This document shows, in pieces, positions 41,492 through 51,851 of a stretch of 64,000 bases of DNA. Made by a program: the position numbers and the translations under genes. Source of the DNA: an uncultured Pelagibacteraceae bacterium. Its GTDB lineage: Bacteria > Pseudomonadota > Alphaproteobacteria > Pelagibacterales > Pelagibacteraceae. How positions within the stretch are numbered: position 1 is the first letter of the stretch; every line of letters starts with the position of its first letter. The stretch covers positions 1 through 64,000 of the forward strand of contig CACORJ010000002.1 of NCBI GenBank assembly GCA_902629575.1, given 5' to 3'. The notes beneath the pieces were generated by a model. It worked only from the letters and a program-made list of their open reading frames with translations. It made no database searches and was not told the DNA's origin.

Positions 41492-42831
41492 TTAAATTTC
41501 CAGAGTGTTTTACCATCTTTGTCTTCTATTAAAACACCTTTGTCTGAGAGCTCATCTCTAATTCTATCAGCTTCTTTAAAGTTCATATTTTCTCTGGCTT
41601 TATCCCTCAAACTGACCATATTTTCAATTTCAGACTCAGTTATAGATACTCTTCTCTTTTTAAATTCGTTCCATTCCTCACTTGTTTCATTCATCAAACC
41701 AATAAATTTACATGCTGAGATAAATAAATCTATATTTTCACCTTTACTAGCTTTCTCATATAGCTTGTGAAGATTAGCAATATATCCAGGTGTATTTAAA
41801 TCTTCATACAATGGTTTTAAAATTTCATCTGAAACTTTGACAGATTTAAGATTAGATGAATACACTTTATACCATTTGTCTAAAGTGCTTTCACAATCTC
41901 TTAATAATTTATCGTTCCAATCTAATGGCTGTCTATAATGAGCACTCATCAAAGCTAATCTAATTATTTGGCCACTAATCTTATTTCTAAAATCTTTTAT
42001 CTTAAGAATGTTACCTTGTGACTTTGCCATTTTTTCATTAGACAGTGTGATAAATGCGTTGTGAATCCAATAATTCGCAAAAACTTTTGTATCATTGGCA
42101 CATCTAGATTGAGCTATTTCATTTTCATGATGGGGAAAAATTAAGTCTATACCACCACCATGAATATCAAATTCATTACCTAAAAATTTTTTTGACATCG
42201 CTGAACATTCTAAATGCCAACCTGGTCTGCCTTTTCCCCAAGGTGAATTCCAAGCTGGCTCATTATTATTTGATGGTTTCCATAAAACAAAGTCTTCTGA
42301 ATTTTTTTTGTTTTCACTTATTTCTACCCTAGATCCAGCTACTAAATCTTTCAAATTTTTATTAGATAATTTGCCATAATCAAAAAATTTTTTAACTTCA
42401 AAATAAACATGTTTTTTATTTTCGTATGCAAATCCTTTTTTTATTAAATCATTTATCATTTCAATCATTAGATCAATGTGTTCAGTGGCTTTTGGTTGAT
42501 GAGTAGGATTTTCACAATTAAGAAACTCACAATCTTCAAAAAAACTCTTAGTTACTTTTTCTGTAAGCTCTTTTGTAGAAACTTTTTGCTCTTGTGAAGA
42601 TTTGATTATTTTGTCATCAATATCAGTTATATTTCTTACATATGTTACTGAGATAAATTCATTTTTTAATAATTTAAATAAAATATCAAAAATTACTAAA
42701 GGTCTCGCATTTCCAATGTGAGGATCATCATAGACTGTAGGTCCACAAACATACATTCCCACATTATTTTTTTCTTTAGGAATAAAATGTTCTTTTTTAT
42801 TACTTAAATTATTTGTTAAAAAAATATCCAT
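41488..42831 (-). CDS. cysS: Cysteinyl-tRNA synthetase
   Basis: 447-residue class I synthetase charging tRNA-Cys. HIGH-type motif PHIGNARPLVIFD (~36-48) with the preceding zinc ligand in MYVCGPTVYD, the WHLECSAM zinc segment, HGGGIDLIFPHHENEIAQS and KMAKSQGN (KMSKS-type). Complete. Four-base ATGA-type overlap with cimA; 51-bp gap to the upstream nadE. Confidence 0.96.
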   Translation of the reverse strand: MDIFLTNNLSNKKEHFIPKEKNNVGMYVCGPTVYDDPHIGNARPLVIFDILFKLLKNEFISVTYVRNITDIDDKIIKSSQEQKVSTKELTEKVTKSFFEDCEFLNCENPTHQPKATEHIDLMIEMINDLIKKGFAYENKKHVYFEVKKFFDYGKLSNKNLKDLVAGSRVEISENKKNSEDFVLWKPSNNNEPAWNSPWGKGRPGWHLECSAMSKKFLGNEFDIHGGGIDLIFPHHENEIAQSRCANDTKVFANYWIHNAFITLSNEKMAKSQGNILKIKDFRNKISGQIIRLALMSAHYRQPLDWNDKLLRDCESTLDKWYKVYSSNLKSVKVSDEILKPLYEDLNTPGYIANLHKLYEKASKGENIDLFISACKFIGLMNETSEEWNEFKKRRVSITESEIENMVSLRDKARENMNFKEADRIRDELSDKGVLIEDKDGKTLWKFK

Positions 42832-42882
42832 ATCAGTTGATTAAGAAATATACCTTATTTGATGATTTGTTAATCTAATTGA

Positions 42883-43620
42883 TTAACTAGGAATCTTGCA
42901 AACTGGAATTGGCTCCATTTTATGCAAGTTTTGATTTCGAATTTTTTCGTATTGTTCTCTGTGGGGTGAATTTGGGTTTCCCATTGCATCTTCAAGTTCA
43001 GAATATTTGAAACCTAATTGACCTTCGTCTGTTCTTCCATCATCCCATAATCCATCAGTTGGTGGAGCATCAATAATTTCTTTTAATATGCCTAATTCTT
43101 TGCCAAGTTCCCACACTTCACTTTTATTACAATCTGCTATAGGAGATATATCAACACCACCATCTCCATATTTTGTATAAAAACCTACTCCAAAATCCTC
43201 TACTTTATTTCCTGTGCCAACCACAATACCTTTATTTGCTGCTGCAACTTGATAAAGTGTGGTCATTCTAAGTCTAGCTCTAGAATTAGCAAAGCCATGC
43301 TCATTATCAAATTTATTTAGTGTTGTTGAAAATGTTTCAAAAAGTTTATCTAAACTTAAAGTATGAGCTTCAACATTTTTAAAATTTTTTACCAGCCATT
43401 GTTGATGCTTTAAACTGAGGTCATGTTGATTTTCTTTTTGTTTAATCGGCATTGTTAAAACAATAGTTTTCATACCAGTCATCGCACTTAAAGTACTTGA
43501 GACAGATGAATCTATACCACCAGATATTCCAATAACTAATGATTGTGCCTTATTCGGCATCTTATCAACATAAGATTTAATCCAGTTTGAGATAAATTTT
43601 ACTTTTTCAGATGGTGTCAT
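42883..43620 (-). CDS. nadE: NAD synthase, ammonia-dependent
   Basis: Last step of NAD synthesis, amidating deamido-NAD. At 245 residues it is the short form without a glutaminase domain, so it uses free ammonia or a partner. The PP-loop is GISGGIDSSVSS (~28-39); VVGTGNKVEDFGVGFYTKYGDGGVDI is the conserved deamido-NAD region. Together with nadK in the same window it supplies NADP. Located between aroG and cysS on the same strand. Confidence 0.94.
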   Translation of the reverse strand: MTPSEKVKFISNWIKSYVDKMPNKAQSLVIGISGGIDSSVSSTLSAMTGMKTIVLTMPIKQKENQHDLSLKHQQWLVKNFKNVEAHTLSLDKLFETFSTTLNKFDNEHGFANSRARLRMTTLYQVAAANKGIVVGTGNKVEDFGVGFYTKYGDGGVDISPIADCNKSEVWELGKELGILKEIIDAPPTDGLWDDGRTDEGQLGFKYSELEDAMGNPNSPHREQYEKIRNQNLHKMEPIPVCKIPS

Positions 43621-43659
43621 GACAATATATCTAACTATCTACAATTTTAATGCAATAGC

Positions 43660-45045
43660 TTAAGATGCCGCTTGAATAGCATTTTTGGAATAGCTGGTAT
43701 TCTTTTTAATCTCATCAGAAATTAAAAAGGCTAACTCCAAAGCCTGATCAGCATTTAGTCTAGGATCACAGTGAGTATGGTATCTACTTGACAAATCTTG
43801 ATCCTGAATATTTTTGGCACCGCCAGTGCACTCAGTAACGTTTTGTCCAGTCATTTCAATATGCAATCCACCTGCATATGAACCTTCACTTTGATGAACT
43901 GCAAACACATCTTTAACTTCTTTTAAAATGTTATTAAATCTTCTAGTTTTATAGCCTGTAGTTGATTTTATAGTATTTCCATGCATTGGATCACAAGACC
44001 AAATTACATTTACTCCCTCTTTTTTAATTCCTCTAATAAGTTTTGGTAAATATTTTTCAACACTATCGTGACCAAACCTTGAAATTAGAGTAATTTTACC
44101 TTTTTCATTTTTAGGATTTATAAGATTACAGATTTTTACTATTTCATCTGGTTTACTAGTAGGTCCACATTTAATTCCAATTGGATTTTCAATTCCTCTA
44201 CAATACTCAACATGTCCACCGTCAATCTGTCTCGTTCTATCTCCAATCCAAACAAAGTGAGCAGAGGTTGCATGGTGTTCCCCAGTAGTAGAGTCTATTC
44301 TAGTCATACTTTCTTCAAAAGGTAAATGTAAAGCCTCATGAGATGTCCAAAAATTTACTGTTTTTAATCTTCTATTAAAATCTGAATTTATTCCACAAGC
44401 ATCCATGAATGCTAAAGCATCTGCAATTTTGTCTTCTAGTTCTTTAAATTTTTTTGCTTGAGGGCTTTTCTTAATGTATCCTAAGTTCCATAAATGAACT
44501 TTTTTTAAATCTGCAAATCCACCATGTGAAAATGCTCTCAAAAGATTCAGTGTTGATGCTGATTGAGAGTAAGCTTTAAAAAGTCTTTTTGGATCATATT
44601 TTCTTGCCTTCTCACTAAATTCTATTCCGTTTACATTGTCACCAAGATAACTAGGAAGTTCTGTTTCACCTTTTTTTTCCATTGGTGCACTTCTTGGTTT
44701 AGCAAACTGACCTGCAATTCTCCCAAGTTTAATTACTGGAAGTGATGCAGAATAAGTTAATACCAATGACATCTGTAGAATAACTTTAAAAGTATCCCTT
44801 ATATTATCTGGATTAAATTCAGCAAAACTTTCTGCACAATCTCCACCTTGAAGTAAAAAAGCTTTACCATCTACCACCTCAGCTAATTGTTGTTTTAGGT
44901 GTCGTGTTTCTCCAGCAAAAACTAGAGGTGGAAAAGTTTTAATTTTATTTAAAACTTGATCTAATTCTTTTTTATCCGGATATTCAGGAATGTGTTTTAC
45001 CGGGTATTTTCTCCAACTATTTATTTTCCAATTTTTCATGTTCAA
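43660..45045 (-). CDS. aroG: 3-deoxy-7-phosphoheptulonate synthase, class II (plant type)
   Basis: First step of the shikimate pathway, joining PEP and erythrose-4-phosphate. The 461-residue protein is of the class II family: FAGETRHLKQQLAEV, LLQGGDCAESFAEFNPDNIRD, GRIAGQFAKPRSAP and DPMHGNTIK metal/substrate motifs. The ORF starts MNMKNW; the second ATG two codons on matches the common class II start MKNWKINSWR equally well. Downstream of glmS by 29 bases. Symbol aroG is used loosely, as class II enzymes have several names. Confidence 0.93.
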   Translation of the reverse strand: MNMKNWKINSWRKYPVKHIPEYPDKKELDQVLNKIKTFPPLVFAGETRHLKQQLAEVVDGKAFLLQGGDCAESFAEFNPDNIRDTFKVILQMSLVLTYSASLPVIKLGRIAGQFAKPRSAPMEKKGETELPSYLGDNVNGIEFSEKARKYDPKRLFKAYSQSASTLNLLRAFSHGGFADLKKVHLWNLGYIKKSPQAKKFKELEDKIADALAFMDACGINSDFNRRLKTVNFWTSHEALHLPFEESMTRIDSTTGEHHATSAHFVWIGDRTRQIDGGHVEYCRGIENPIGIKCGPTSKPDEIVKICNLINPKNEKGKITLISRFGHDSVEKYLPKLIRGIKKEGVNVIWSCDPMHGNTIKSTTGYKTRRFNNILKEVKDVFAVHQSEGSYAGGLHIEMTGQNVTECTGGAKNIQDQDLSSRYHTHCDPRLNADQALELAFLISDEIKKNTSYSKNAIQAAS

Positions 45046-45074
45046 CTCAGGATTGTTGTATCAGAGTTTATCTA

Positions 45075-46895
45075 TTATTCAACGGTTACTGACTTAGCCA
45101 AATTTCGAGGCTTATCTATATCGAAACCTTTTTTAAGAGCTGAATAATAAGCTAATTTTTGTAGAGGTATTGTTAAAAGAAAAGGTAAAAGATCCTCATT
45201 GGCACTTTCAACTTCGATTTTTTCCCAGATATTTTCAGAAACCACTTCATCACGACTTTTATTTGTTATTAATAAAACTTTTGCTCCTCTTGCAATAACT
45301 TCCTGCATATTAGAAATAGTTTTCTTATAATAATTATCTCTTGGTGCCAATACAACAACTGGCATTCCTTCTTCAATAAGAGCTAGCGGACCATGTTTCA
45401 TCTCACCAGCTGGATAGCCCTCTGCATGAATATAAGACAGTTCTTTCAATTTTAATGCTCCCTCTAATGCAATTGGAAAGGAAAAACCTCTTCCTAAAAA
45501 CATTGAGCCTTTAGCCTCGTTAAAAGTATTTGATATTGCCTGTATCTTATTATCGGTCAATAAAGTCTTTTCAGCTAATTTTGGAAGAGATTTAAGATCT
45601 TTGAGCTTTTCATTAAAGAGCTCTTTTTTCAAATCTTTTCTTAATAATCCAAGTTTTAAAGCTAGAATATACAGAATTAGGATTTGACTCAAAAAAGCTT
45701 TAGTAGATGCAACTCCTATCTCAGTTCCACAATGTATTGGTAGAACAAATTTAGAGTCTCTTGCTATAGAACTTTCAATAACATTTACAACAGCACATGT
45801 TTTCATATCATTTTGATTACACAAATCTAGAGCTGCGTAAGTATCTGCTGTTTCACCTGATTGAGACACGAATATATATAAAGTTTCTCTCTTGAACCTA
45901 TTTTTTCTATATCTAAACTCAGAAGCAATATCTACATTAACATCTAATGAGGTTAATTCTTCGAACCAGTATTTTGCAAGTAAACAAGAATGATAAGCTG
46001 TTCCACAACCAATTAAAGTTACTGAGGAAATTTCATTAGTTTTCCAAGGGAAGTTATAAATATTAATATCCTTATTTGATGTGTCTACATATTCATTAAT
46101 CCCATTTTTTAATGTTGTCGGTTGCTCTTCTATTTCTTTCGCCATGAAATGTTTGTAATCACCTTTGTCATATTTTTCATCCTCAAGTGATAATTCTAAA
46201 ACTTTTTTATTTATCTTATCTCCATCTTCATTAAAAAATTCGACATGATCTTTTTTTATAATACAAAATTCACCATCATTTAGATAGGTAATCTTATTTG
46301 TCATCGCTTTAAGTGCGTATGAATCTGAACCTAAATAATTTTCATTAGGCCCATATCCAACAGCTAATGGCGATCCTCTTCTTGCGCCAACTATTAAATC
46401 AGGTTGATCTTTAAATATTATACCAAGCGCAAAACTACCATGGAGAGATTTAAGAGTTTTTTTAATTGAATTAACAATATCTTCAGTTTTTAAATTTTCT
46501 GTAATCAAATGCACGATCACTTCAGTATCGGTTTGTGACTTAAATTTATGACCCTTACTTACCAAAAATTTTTTTAATAATGTAGAATTTTCGATTATTC
46601 CATTATGAACTACAGAAACATTTTGCGAAGAGTGAGGGTGAGCATTAATACTATTAGGTAAACCGTGTGTAGCCCAACGAACATGTCCTATACCAATCGT
46701 TCCTTCCATTTTTTGAACTAAAAGATTATTTTCTAAATTATCAACTCTTCCTTCAGATTTAACTTCGTTAATTTCATTGTTTGAAAGGGTTGCTATACCG
46801 GCTGAGTCATATCCTCTATATTCTAATTTTTTTAAAGAGTTAATTATTGTTGATGAGACAGACCTACTACTGTTGATACCAATTATTCCACACAT
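45075..46895 (-). CDS. glmS: Glutamine-fructose-6-phosphate aminotransferase (isomerising)
   Basis: Makes glucosamine-6-phosphate for peptidoglycan and LPS. The 606-residue protein is complete: N-terminal nucleophile Cys2 in MCGIIGINS, the glutaminase motif GHVRWATHG, two SIS domains (IGCGTAYHSCLLAKYW and SQSGETADT; second around FLGRGFSFPIALEGALKLKE) and the C-terminal PRNLAKSVTVE. It directly follows the GlmU-like gene (two-base gap), as in glmUS operons. No glmS ribozyme-like structure was noticed. Confidence 0.97.
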   Translation of the reverse strand: MCGIIGINSSRSVSSTIINSLKKLEYRGYDSAGIATLSNNEINEVKSEGRVDNLENNLLVQKMEGTIGIGHVRWATHGLPNSINAHPHSSQNVSVVHNGIIENSTLLKKFLVSKGHKFKSQTDTEVIVHLITENLKTEDIVNSIKKTLKSLHGSFALGIIFKDQPDLIVGARRGSPLAVGYGPNENYLGSDSYALKAMTNKITYLNDGEFCIIKKDHVEFFNEDGDKINKKVLELSLEDEKYDKGDYKHFMAKEIEEQPTTLKNGINEYVDTSNKDINIYNFPWKTNEISSVTLIGCGTAYHSCLLAKYWFEELTSLDVNVDIASEFRYRKNRFKRETLYIFVSQSGETADTYAALDLCNQNDMKTCAVVNVIESSIARDSKFVLPIHCGTEIGVASTKAFLSQILILYILALKLGLLRKDLKKELFNEKLKDLKSLPKLAEKTLLTDNKIQAISNTFNEAKGSMFLGRGFSFPIALEGALKLKELSYIHAEGYPAGEMKHGPLALIEEGMPVVVLAPRDNYYKKTISNMQEVIARGAKVLLITNKSRDEVVSENIWEKIEVESANEDLLPFLLTIPLQKLAYYSALKKGFDIDKPRNLAKSVTVE

Positions 46896-46897
46896 AA

Positions 46898-47521
46898 TTA
46901 TTTAGATTTTCCTCTATAATTTTTTACCTCTAGTTGTTGACTTCTAGTCAGTGCAAGAGATTTTTTACTCACATTTCTAGTAATTACCGATCCTGCTCCA
47001 ATTATACTATTATCTGCAAGTGTAATCGGAGCTACTAAAGAAGAATTAGAACCAATAAAAACATTGTCTTTTATTTTTGTTTTGTATTTTTTAACTCCAT
47101 CATAATTACAAGTGATTGTTCCTGCTCCAACATTAACAGACTTGCCAATTAAGGCGTCACCAATATATGTTAAATGATTTACCTTAGATTTTTTTCCTAG
47201 AGTGCTTTTTTTAATTTCTACAAAATTGCCAATCTTGGACCCTTCCTTTAAGGTTGTACCAGGTCTTATTCTTGCGTAAGGACCTATTTCAACTTTATTT
47301 TCAATTTTACAATTCTCTAAATGACTGAACGATTTTATAGTAACATTGTCACCAATCCTCACTTTTGATCCAATAACTACATATGGTTCTATAATCACAT
47401 TTTTTCCAATTTTAGTATCTTTAGAAAAGTAGATTGTTTCTGGAGCTATCATATTTACTCTGGATTTTAAGAATTTATTTCTCAGTGAATTTTGGAAATT
47501 GTTTATTTTCAATTGTTTCAT
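46898..47521 (-). CDS. glmU: Stand-alone GlmU-type acetyltransferase (left-handed beta-helix)
   Basis: 207 residues equal to the C-terminal half of GlmU, the glucosamine-1-phosphate N-acetyltransferase. Hexapeptide repeats run through it, with the conserved [35 protein letters not shown] and [14 protein letters not shown]. The N-terminal uridylyltransferase domain (~230 residues) is missing. This is not an annotation slip: a TAA stop lies in frame four codons upstream of the ATG. Another gene must supply UDP transfer, or the domain was lost. Pairing with glmS supports a role in UDP-GlcNAc synthesis. Confidence 0.85.
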   Translation of the reverse strand: MKQLKINNFQNSLRNKFLKSRVNMIAPETIYFSKDTKIGKNVIIEPYVVIGSKVRIGDNVTIKSFSHLENCKIENKVEIGPYARIRPGTTLKEGSKIGNFVEIKKSTLGKKSKVNHLTYIGDALIGKSVNVGAGTITCNYDGVKKYKTKIKDNVFIGSNSSLVAPITLADNSIIGAGSVITRNVSKKSLALTRSQQLEVKNYRGKSK

Positions 47522-47592
47522 ATAGAAAATTACTTACATTAAGTATATATCTTTCTTAATTCACAAAATATTTCTTAAAAATACTTTTATTT

Positions 47593-48276
47593 ATGAGTCA
47601 AATTTACACAATTCTTTTTGATTTAGATGGAACTTTGGTAGATACAGCTCCTGACTTGATGAAAGCCCATAATCATGTGATGAATAAATTTGGATATCCA
47701 ACCAAGTCTACTGAGGAAATAAGAAACCTGGTAGGTCAAGGAGCAGGAGCAATGCTTGGTCGATCTATATGGGGTCAGGCTAAAAAAGAATTTGGAAAAG
47801 TTCAGGATGAAAAAATTAAAAAAGAAATGGTTAAAGAATTTGTGGATTATTATGGAAAAAATATTGTAAATGAAAGTAAACTAATTGATGGAGTTAAAGA
47901 TTTTTTAATTTGGTCAAAAGAAAAAAAAATTTCGATGGGAGTTTGCACAAATAAACAAGAGCATTTAGCAATTGATTTATTAAAAAAAATTGGAATTTAT
48001 GATTTTTTTGAATATGTGGCTGGACACGATACTTTTGCTTATTGCAAACCAGATCCAAGACATCTCACCTCAGTAGTTGAGATTTTAAGTGGTGACATAA
48101 ATAAAACTTTAATGATCGGTGACAGCGAAACTGATGCTAATGCGGCTAAAGCTGCAGGAATCCCAGTTATTTTGCTTGAGGACGGGTATACAGAAAAAAA
48201 TACAACTGAAATTTACCATAACCACTTGATAAAAGACTTTATTGGTATTGAAAAAATTATAACAAAATATCTTTAA
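47593..48276 (+). CDS. gph: Phosphoglycolate phosphatase-like HAD hydrolase
   Basis: 227-residue HAD phosphatase: the nucleophile motif LFDLDGTLVDTAPDL (~7-21), motif II VCTNK, motif III Lys around CKPDPRH, and motif IV MIGDSETDANAAKAAG. This combination and cap size are typical of Gph, which removes 2-phosphoglycolate arising from DNA repair or oxygenase activity. Substrate range of such enzymes is broad. Divergent from the glmU-like gene with a 71-bp AT-rich spacer that must hold both promoters. Confidence 0.85.
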   Translation: MSQIYTILFDLDGTLVDTAPDLMKAHNHVMNKFGYPTKSTEEIRNLVGQGAGAMLGRSIWGQAKKEFGKVQDEKIKKEMVKEFVDYYGKNIVNESKLIDGVKDFLIWSKEKKISMGVCTNKQEHLAIDLLKKIGIYDFFEYVAGHDTFAYCKPDPRHLTSVVEILSGDINKTLMIGDSETDANAAKAAGIPVILLEDGYTEKNTTEIYHNHLIKDFIGIEKIITKYL

Positions 48277-48327
48277 TATTGATTATTTTTTTTTAACTAT
48301 TAGAACAGTTTTCTATTAGGAGTTATT

Positions 48328-49830
48328 TTGATCATACATAATGTAAAAGTTTTCCCATCTAAAATTCACTTACCCAAAAAAAAGCAACTAGCTTGGAAAA
48401 TCGCAGAGATTGCTAGTGATAATGCAAAATTAAATAAAGAAGCAATTGAAATGGTGATTAATAGAATTATTGATAATGCTTCAGTTGCAATAGCTTCATT
48501 AAATAGACATCCAGTTGTTTCATCGAGAGAAATGGCTTTGAAACATTTAAGAAAAAACGGTGCAACATTATTTGGTGTTAATAGTAAACTAAAATTTGAT
48601 TGTGAATGGGCAGCTTGGAGTAATGGAACGGCAGTTAGGGAGCTTGATTTTCATGATACTTTTTTAGCAGCAGATTATAGTCACCCTGGTGATAATATCC
48701 CACCCTTACTAAGTGTTGCACAACAAAATAAAAAAAGCGGGCTTGATCTTTTAAGAGGAATAATAACTGCCTATGAGGTTCAAGTTAATTTGGTAAAAGG
48801 AATTTGCTTACACAAACATAAAGTAGATCATATAGCTCATTTGGGTCCAAGTGTTGCAGCTGGAATTGGATCAATGCTAAAATTAAATACTGAAACAATC
48901 TATCAGGCAATTCAACAAGCTTTACATACAACTATTTCAACAAGACAATCTAGAAAAGGTGAAATTTCAAGTTGGAAAGCTTATGCTCCAGCACATGCTG
49001 GTAAACTTGCAATCGAAGCTGTTGATAGAGTTATGCGAGGCGAAGGTGCTCCAAGTCCGATTTATGAAGGTGAAGATAGTGTAATTGCAAGAATTTTAGA
49101 TGGTAAAAAAGCTTTATATAAAGTCCCACTTCCAAAAAAAAACGAGAGCAAAAAGGCTATACTTGAAACTTATACAAAAGAATATTCAGCTGAATATCAA
49201 TCTCAGGCGCTAATTGATCTTGCAAAAAAACTGAAAAAGAAAGTATCAGATCTAAATCAAATTAAAAAAATAGACATCTATACCAGTCATCATACACATT
49301 ATGTAATTGGTTCGGGTGCAAACGACCCACAAAAAATGGATCCTAATGCAAGTAGAGAAACTTTAGATCACTCAATAATGTATATATTTGCTGTTGCATT
49401 AGAGGATGGCAATTGGCATCATGTAAAATCATACACAAAAAGTAGAGCTAAAAGAAAAAGCACGATTAAATTATGGAAATCAATAAAAACACATGAAGAT
49501 AAAAAATGGACTAAAAGGTATCATGATCCTAACCCTAGAAAAAAGGCCTTTGGAGCAAAAGTAATAATAACTTTAAAAAATGGAAAAAAAATTTCTGAAG
49601 AACAAGGAGTTGCTGATGCTCACCCATATGGATCAAGACCATTTAAAAGAAAAAACTACATCAATAAATTTTTAACACTTACTGAAAATATTTTAGATAA
49701 ACAAGAAAAAGACAGATTTTTAAAGACAGTTCAAAACTTGAGAAAATTAAAATCAGGGCAATTAAGTAAACTTAATGTCGAAGTTAAAAAAAGCAAAATC
49801 AAACGAAATTTAAAAAGAGGAATTTTTTAA
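48328..49830 (+). CDS. prpD: 2-methylcitrate dehydratase (PrpD/MmgE family)
   Basis: 500 residues. Step two of the methylcitrate cycle, dehydrating 2-methylcitrate. Family features: [20 protein letters not shown] (~91-110), [18 protein letters not shown], and a [19 protein letters not shown] region. The start is TTG at 48328, chosen because a strong AGGAG lies six bases upstream and the protein begins naturally (MIIHNVKV); the first in-frame ATG would be well inside the conserved part. Leads the prpD-prpB-prpC operon, each joined by TAATG. Confidence 0.93.
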   Translation: MIIHNVKVFPSKIHLPKKKQLAWKIAEIASDNAKLNKEAIEMVINRIIDNASVAIASLNRHPVVSSREMALKHLRKNGATLFGVNSKLKFDCEWAAWSNGTAVRELDFHDTFLAADYSHPGDNIPPLLSVAQQNKKSGLDLLRGIITAYEVQVNLVKGICLHKHKVDHIAHLGPSVAAGIGSMLKLNTETIYQAIQQALHTTISTRQSRKGEISSWKAYAPAHAGKLAIEAVDRVMRGEGAPSPIYEGEDSVIARILDGKKALYKVPLPKKNESKKAILETYTKEYSAEYQSQALIDLAKKLKKKVSDLNQIKKIDIYTSHHTHYVIGSGANDPQKMDPNASRETLDHSIMYIFAVALEDGNWHHVKSYTKSRAKRKSTIKLWKSIKTHEDKKWTKRYHDPNPRKKAFGAKVIITLKNGKKISEEQGVADAHPYGSRPFKRKNYINKFLTLTENILDKQEKDRFLKTVQNLRKLKSGQLSKLNVEVKKSKIKRNLKRGIF

Positions 49831-50726
49831 TGTATTTTGTCAAGAAAGAAACTAAACAAAAAAGAAAAGATTTTTCAGAAAAACTTAAATCAAAAAAAAT
49901 ATTAAGAGCACCTGGTGCTTATAACCCTCTCACTGCAAAATTAATTGAAGAGATAGGTTATGATGCTGTTTATGTATCAGGGGGTGTGATGGCAAATGAT
50001 CTTGGCTTTCCAGATATTGGTTTAACTACATTGCAAGATGTAAGCACAAGATCATATCTAATTTCAAGAGTAACCAACCTTCCAACTATTGTTGATATAG
50101 ATACAGGATTTAAATCCTGTAAAGAAACTATTGAAACTTTTGAAGATTTCGGGATTACAGGAGTCCATATAGAAGATCAGATTGAGAGAAAAAGATGTGG
50201 ACACCTAGATAATAAAGAATTGATATCAACTGATACAATGGTCAAAAAGATTAAAGAGTGTGTCTCAGCAAAAAAAGATGAAGATTTTAAAATTATTGCT
50301 AGGTCAGATGCTAAAAGTGTTGAAGGCATAGATAAAATGATTCAAAGATGCAAGGCTTACATAGATGCTGGTGCAGAAATTATATTCCCTGAAGCACTTC
50401 ATGATGAAAAAGATTTTGAAAAAGTCAGAGAAGAACTTTCATGTTATTTGTTAGCTAATATGACAGAGTTTGGAAAAACGAAATTATTAAATTATAAAGA
50501 ATTAGAAAATATCGGTTTTAATATTGTTATTTATCCTGTTACAACTCAAAGATTAGCAATGAAAAATGTTGAAGATGGATTAAGAGACATTTATGCAAAT
50601 GGACATCAAAATAATATTATTGATAAAATGCAAACCAGAAAAAGATTATATGATCTTGTAGATTATGAAAAATATAATAGTTTGGATGAAAAAATTTATA
50701 ACTTTAAAACTGATGGTCATGAATAA
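49830..50726 (+). CDS. prpB: Methylisocitrate lyase
   Basis: 298 residues of the isocitrate-lyase/PEP-mutase superfamily. Cleaves 2-methylisocitrate to pyruvate and succinate. Visible are APGAYNPLTAKLIEEIGYDAVYVSGG, the metal-binding VDIDTGF, and the catalytic KRCGH (ERKRCGHLDNKEL), the classic K-R-C-G-H signature of this superfamily. Start overlaps the prpD stop by one base. Complete and of usual length. Confidence 0.94.
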   Translation: MYFVKKETKQKRKDFSEKLKSKKILRAPGAYNPLTAKLIEEIGYDAVYVSGGVMANDLGFPDIGLTTLQDVSTRSYLISRVTNLPTIVDIDTGFKSCKETIETFEDFGITGVHIEDQIERKRCGHLDNKELISTDTMVKKIKECVSAKKDEDFKIIARSDAKSVEGIDKMIQRCKAYIDAGAEIIFPEALHDEKDFEKVREELSCYLLANMTEFGKTKLLNYKELENIGFNIVIYPVTTQRLAMKNVEDGLRDIYANGHQNNIIDKMQTRKRLYDLVDYEKYNSLDEKIYNFKTDGHE

Positions 50727-51850
50727 TGAGTGAAGAGATTAAAAAAGGTTTACTAGGTATAGTTGTGGACGAGACAGAAGTCTCAAAGGTAATGCCAGAA
50801 ATAAATTCACTTACTTATAGAGGTTATGCTGCTCAAGATCTTTGTGAATACTGTAGATTTGAAGAGGTCGCATATTTAATTTTAAATAAAGATTTGCCAA
50901 ACTCTATACAACTAAGAAAGTTTGAAAAAGAGGAGAGAACTAATAGAGATTTATCAAAAGATTTATATTCTATTATAAAGCGAATGCCAAAAAAATCTCA
51001 TCCAATGGATGTAGCTAGAACGGCTGTAAGCATTATGGGTCTTGAAGATAAAGAAACAAGTGACTCATCTCCTGAGGCAAATATGAGAAAGGCTATAAGA
51101 ATTTTGGCAAAAACCCCAACTGCCTTAGCAGCTTTTTATAGACTAAGAAAAGGTAAAAAAATTATAAAACCAAAAAAAGATTTGAATATTTCCGAGAATT
51201 TTTTTTATATGTGCTTTGGAAAAGTTCCACAAAAAGAAATAGTTAAAGCTTTTGATGTTTCTTTAATACTTTACGCTGAGCATAGTTTTAATGTTTCGAC
51301 CTTCACAGCAAGAACAATAACAAGTAGTCTTTCAGATATTCATGGCGCTATTACAGGAGCCATTGCTAGTCTTAAAGGCCCTCTACATGGTGGAGCTAAC
51401 GAAGAAGTGATGCATATGATGAATAAAATCAAAAATCCAGAAAATGCATTAAAATGGATTAATAATGCTCTAAAAAACAAAGAAGTCGTGATGGGATTTG
51501 GACATAGGGTTTATAAATCAGGAGACTCAAGAGTTCCTACAATGAGAAAATACTTTGCGAAAGTAGCAAAAATTAAAAAAGATAAAAAATTTGAAAAAAT
51601 ATATGACATTGTTGAAAAAGTTATGATTGAACAAAAAAATATTTATCCCAATGTTGATTATCCCACCGGTCCTACTTATCATTTAATGGGTTTTGATACT
51701 GATTTCTTTACACCAATTTTTGTAATTTCAAGAATTACTGGCTGGTCTGCTCATATAATGGAACAACATACAGCTAATAAATTAATAAGACCTTTAGCTA
51801 GTTATAAAGGTAGTCAACATAGAAAAGTTGTACAGTTGAATCAAAGATAA
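50726..51850 (+). CDS. prpC: 2-methylcitrate synthase / citrate synthase family
   Basis: 374 residues, citrate synthase fold of the short 2-methylcitrate type. It joins propionyl-CoA and oxaloacetate. Motifs: AEHSFNVSTFTAR with the catalytic His, GPLHGGANEEVMHMM, MGFGHRVYKSGDSR and the C-terminal RPLASYKG. Context with prpD and prpB settles the assignment over a housekeeping citrate synthase. The prpC stop is one base from the convergent methyltransferase gene; no terminator is visible. The prpE/propionyl-CoA source lies outside the window. Confidence 0.92.
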   Translation: MSEEIKKGLLGIVVDETEVSKVMPEINSLTYRGYAAQDLCEYCRFEEVAYLILNKDLPNSIQLRKFEKEERTNRDLSKDLYSIIKRMPKKSHPMDVARTAVSIMGLEDKETSDSSPEANMRKAIRILAKTPTALAAFYRLRKGKKIIKPKKDLNISENFFYMCFGKVPQKEIVKAFDVSLILYAEHSFNVSTFTARTITSSLSDIHGAITGAIASLKGPLHGGANEEVMHMMNKIKNPENALKWINNALKNKEVVMGFGHRVYKSGDSRVPTMRKYFAKVAKIKKDKKFEKIYDIVEKVMIEQKNIYPNVDYPTGPTYHLMGFDTDFFTPIFVISRITGWSAHIMEQHTANKLIRPLASYKGSQHRKVVQLNQR

Positions 51851-51851
51851 T

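Noticed and set aside
45075-46895. glmS ribozyme or riboswitch upstream of glmS
   Set aside because: glmS starts two bases after the GlmU-like gene; there is no leader to hold one.
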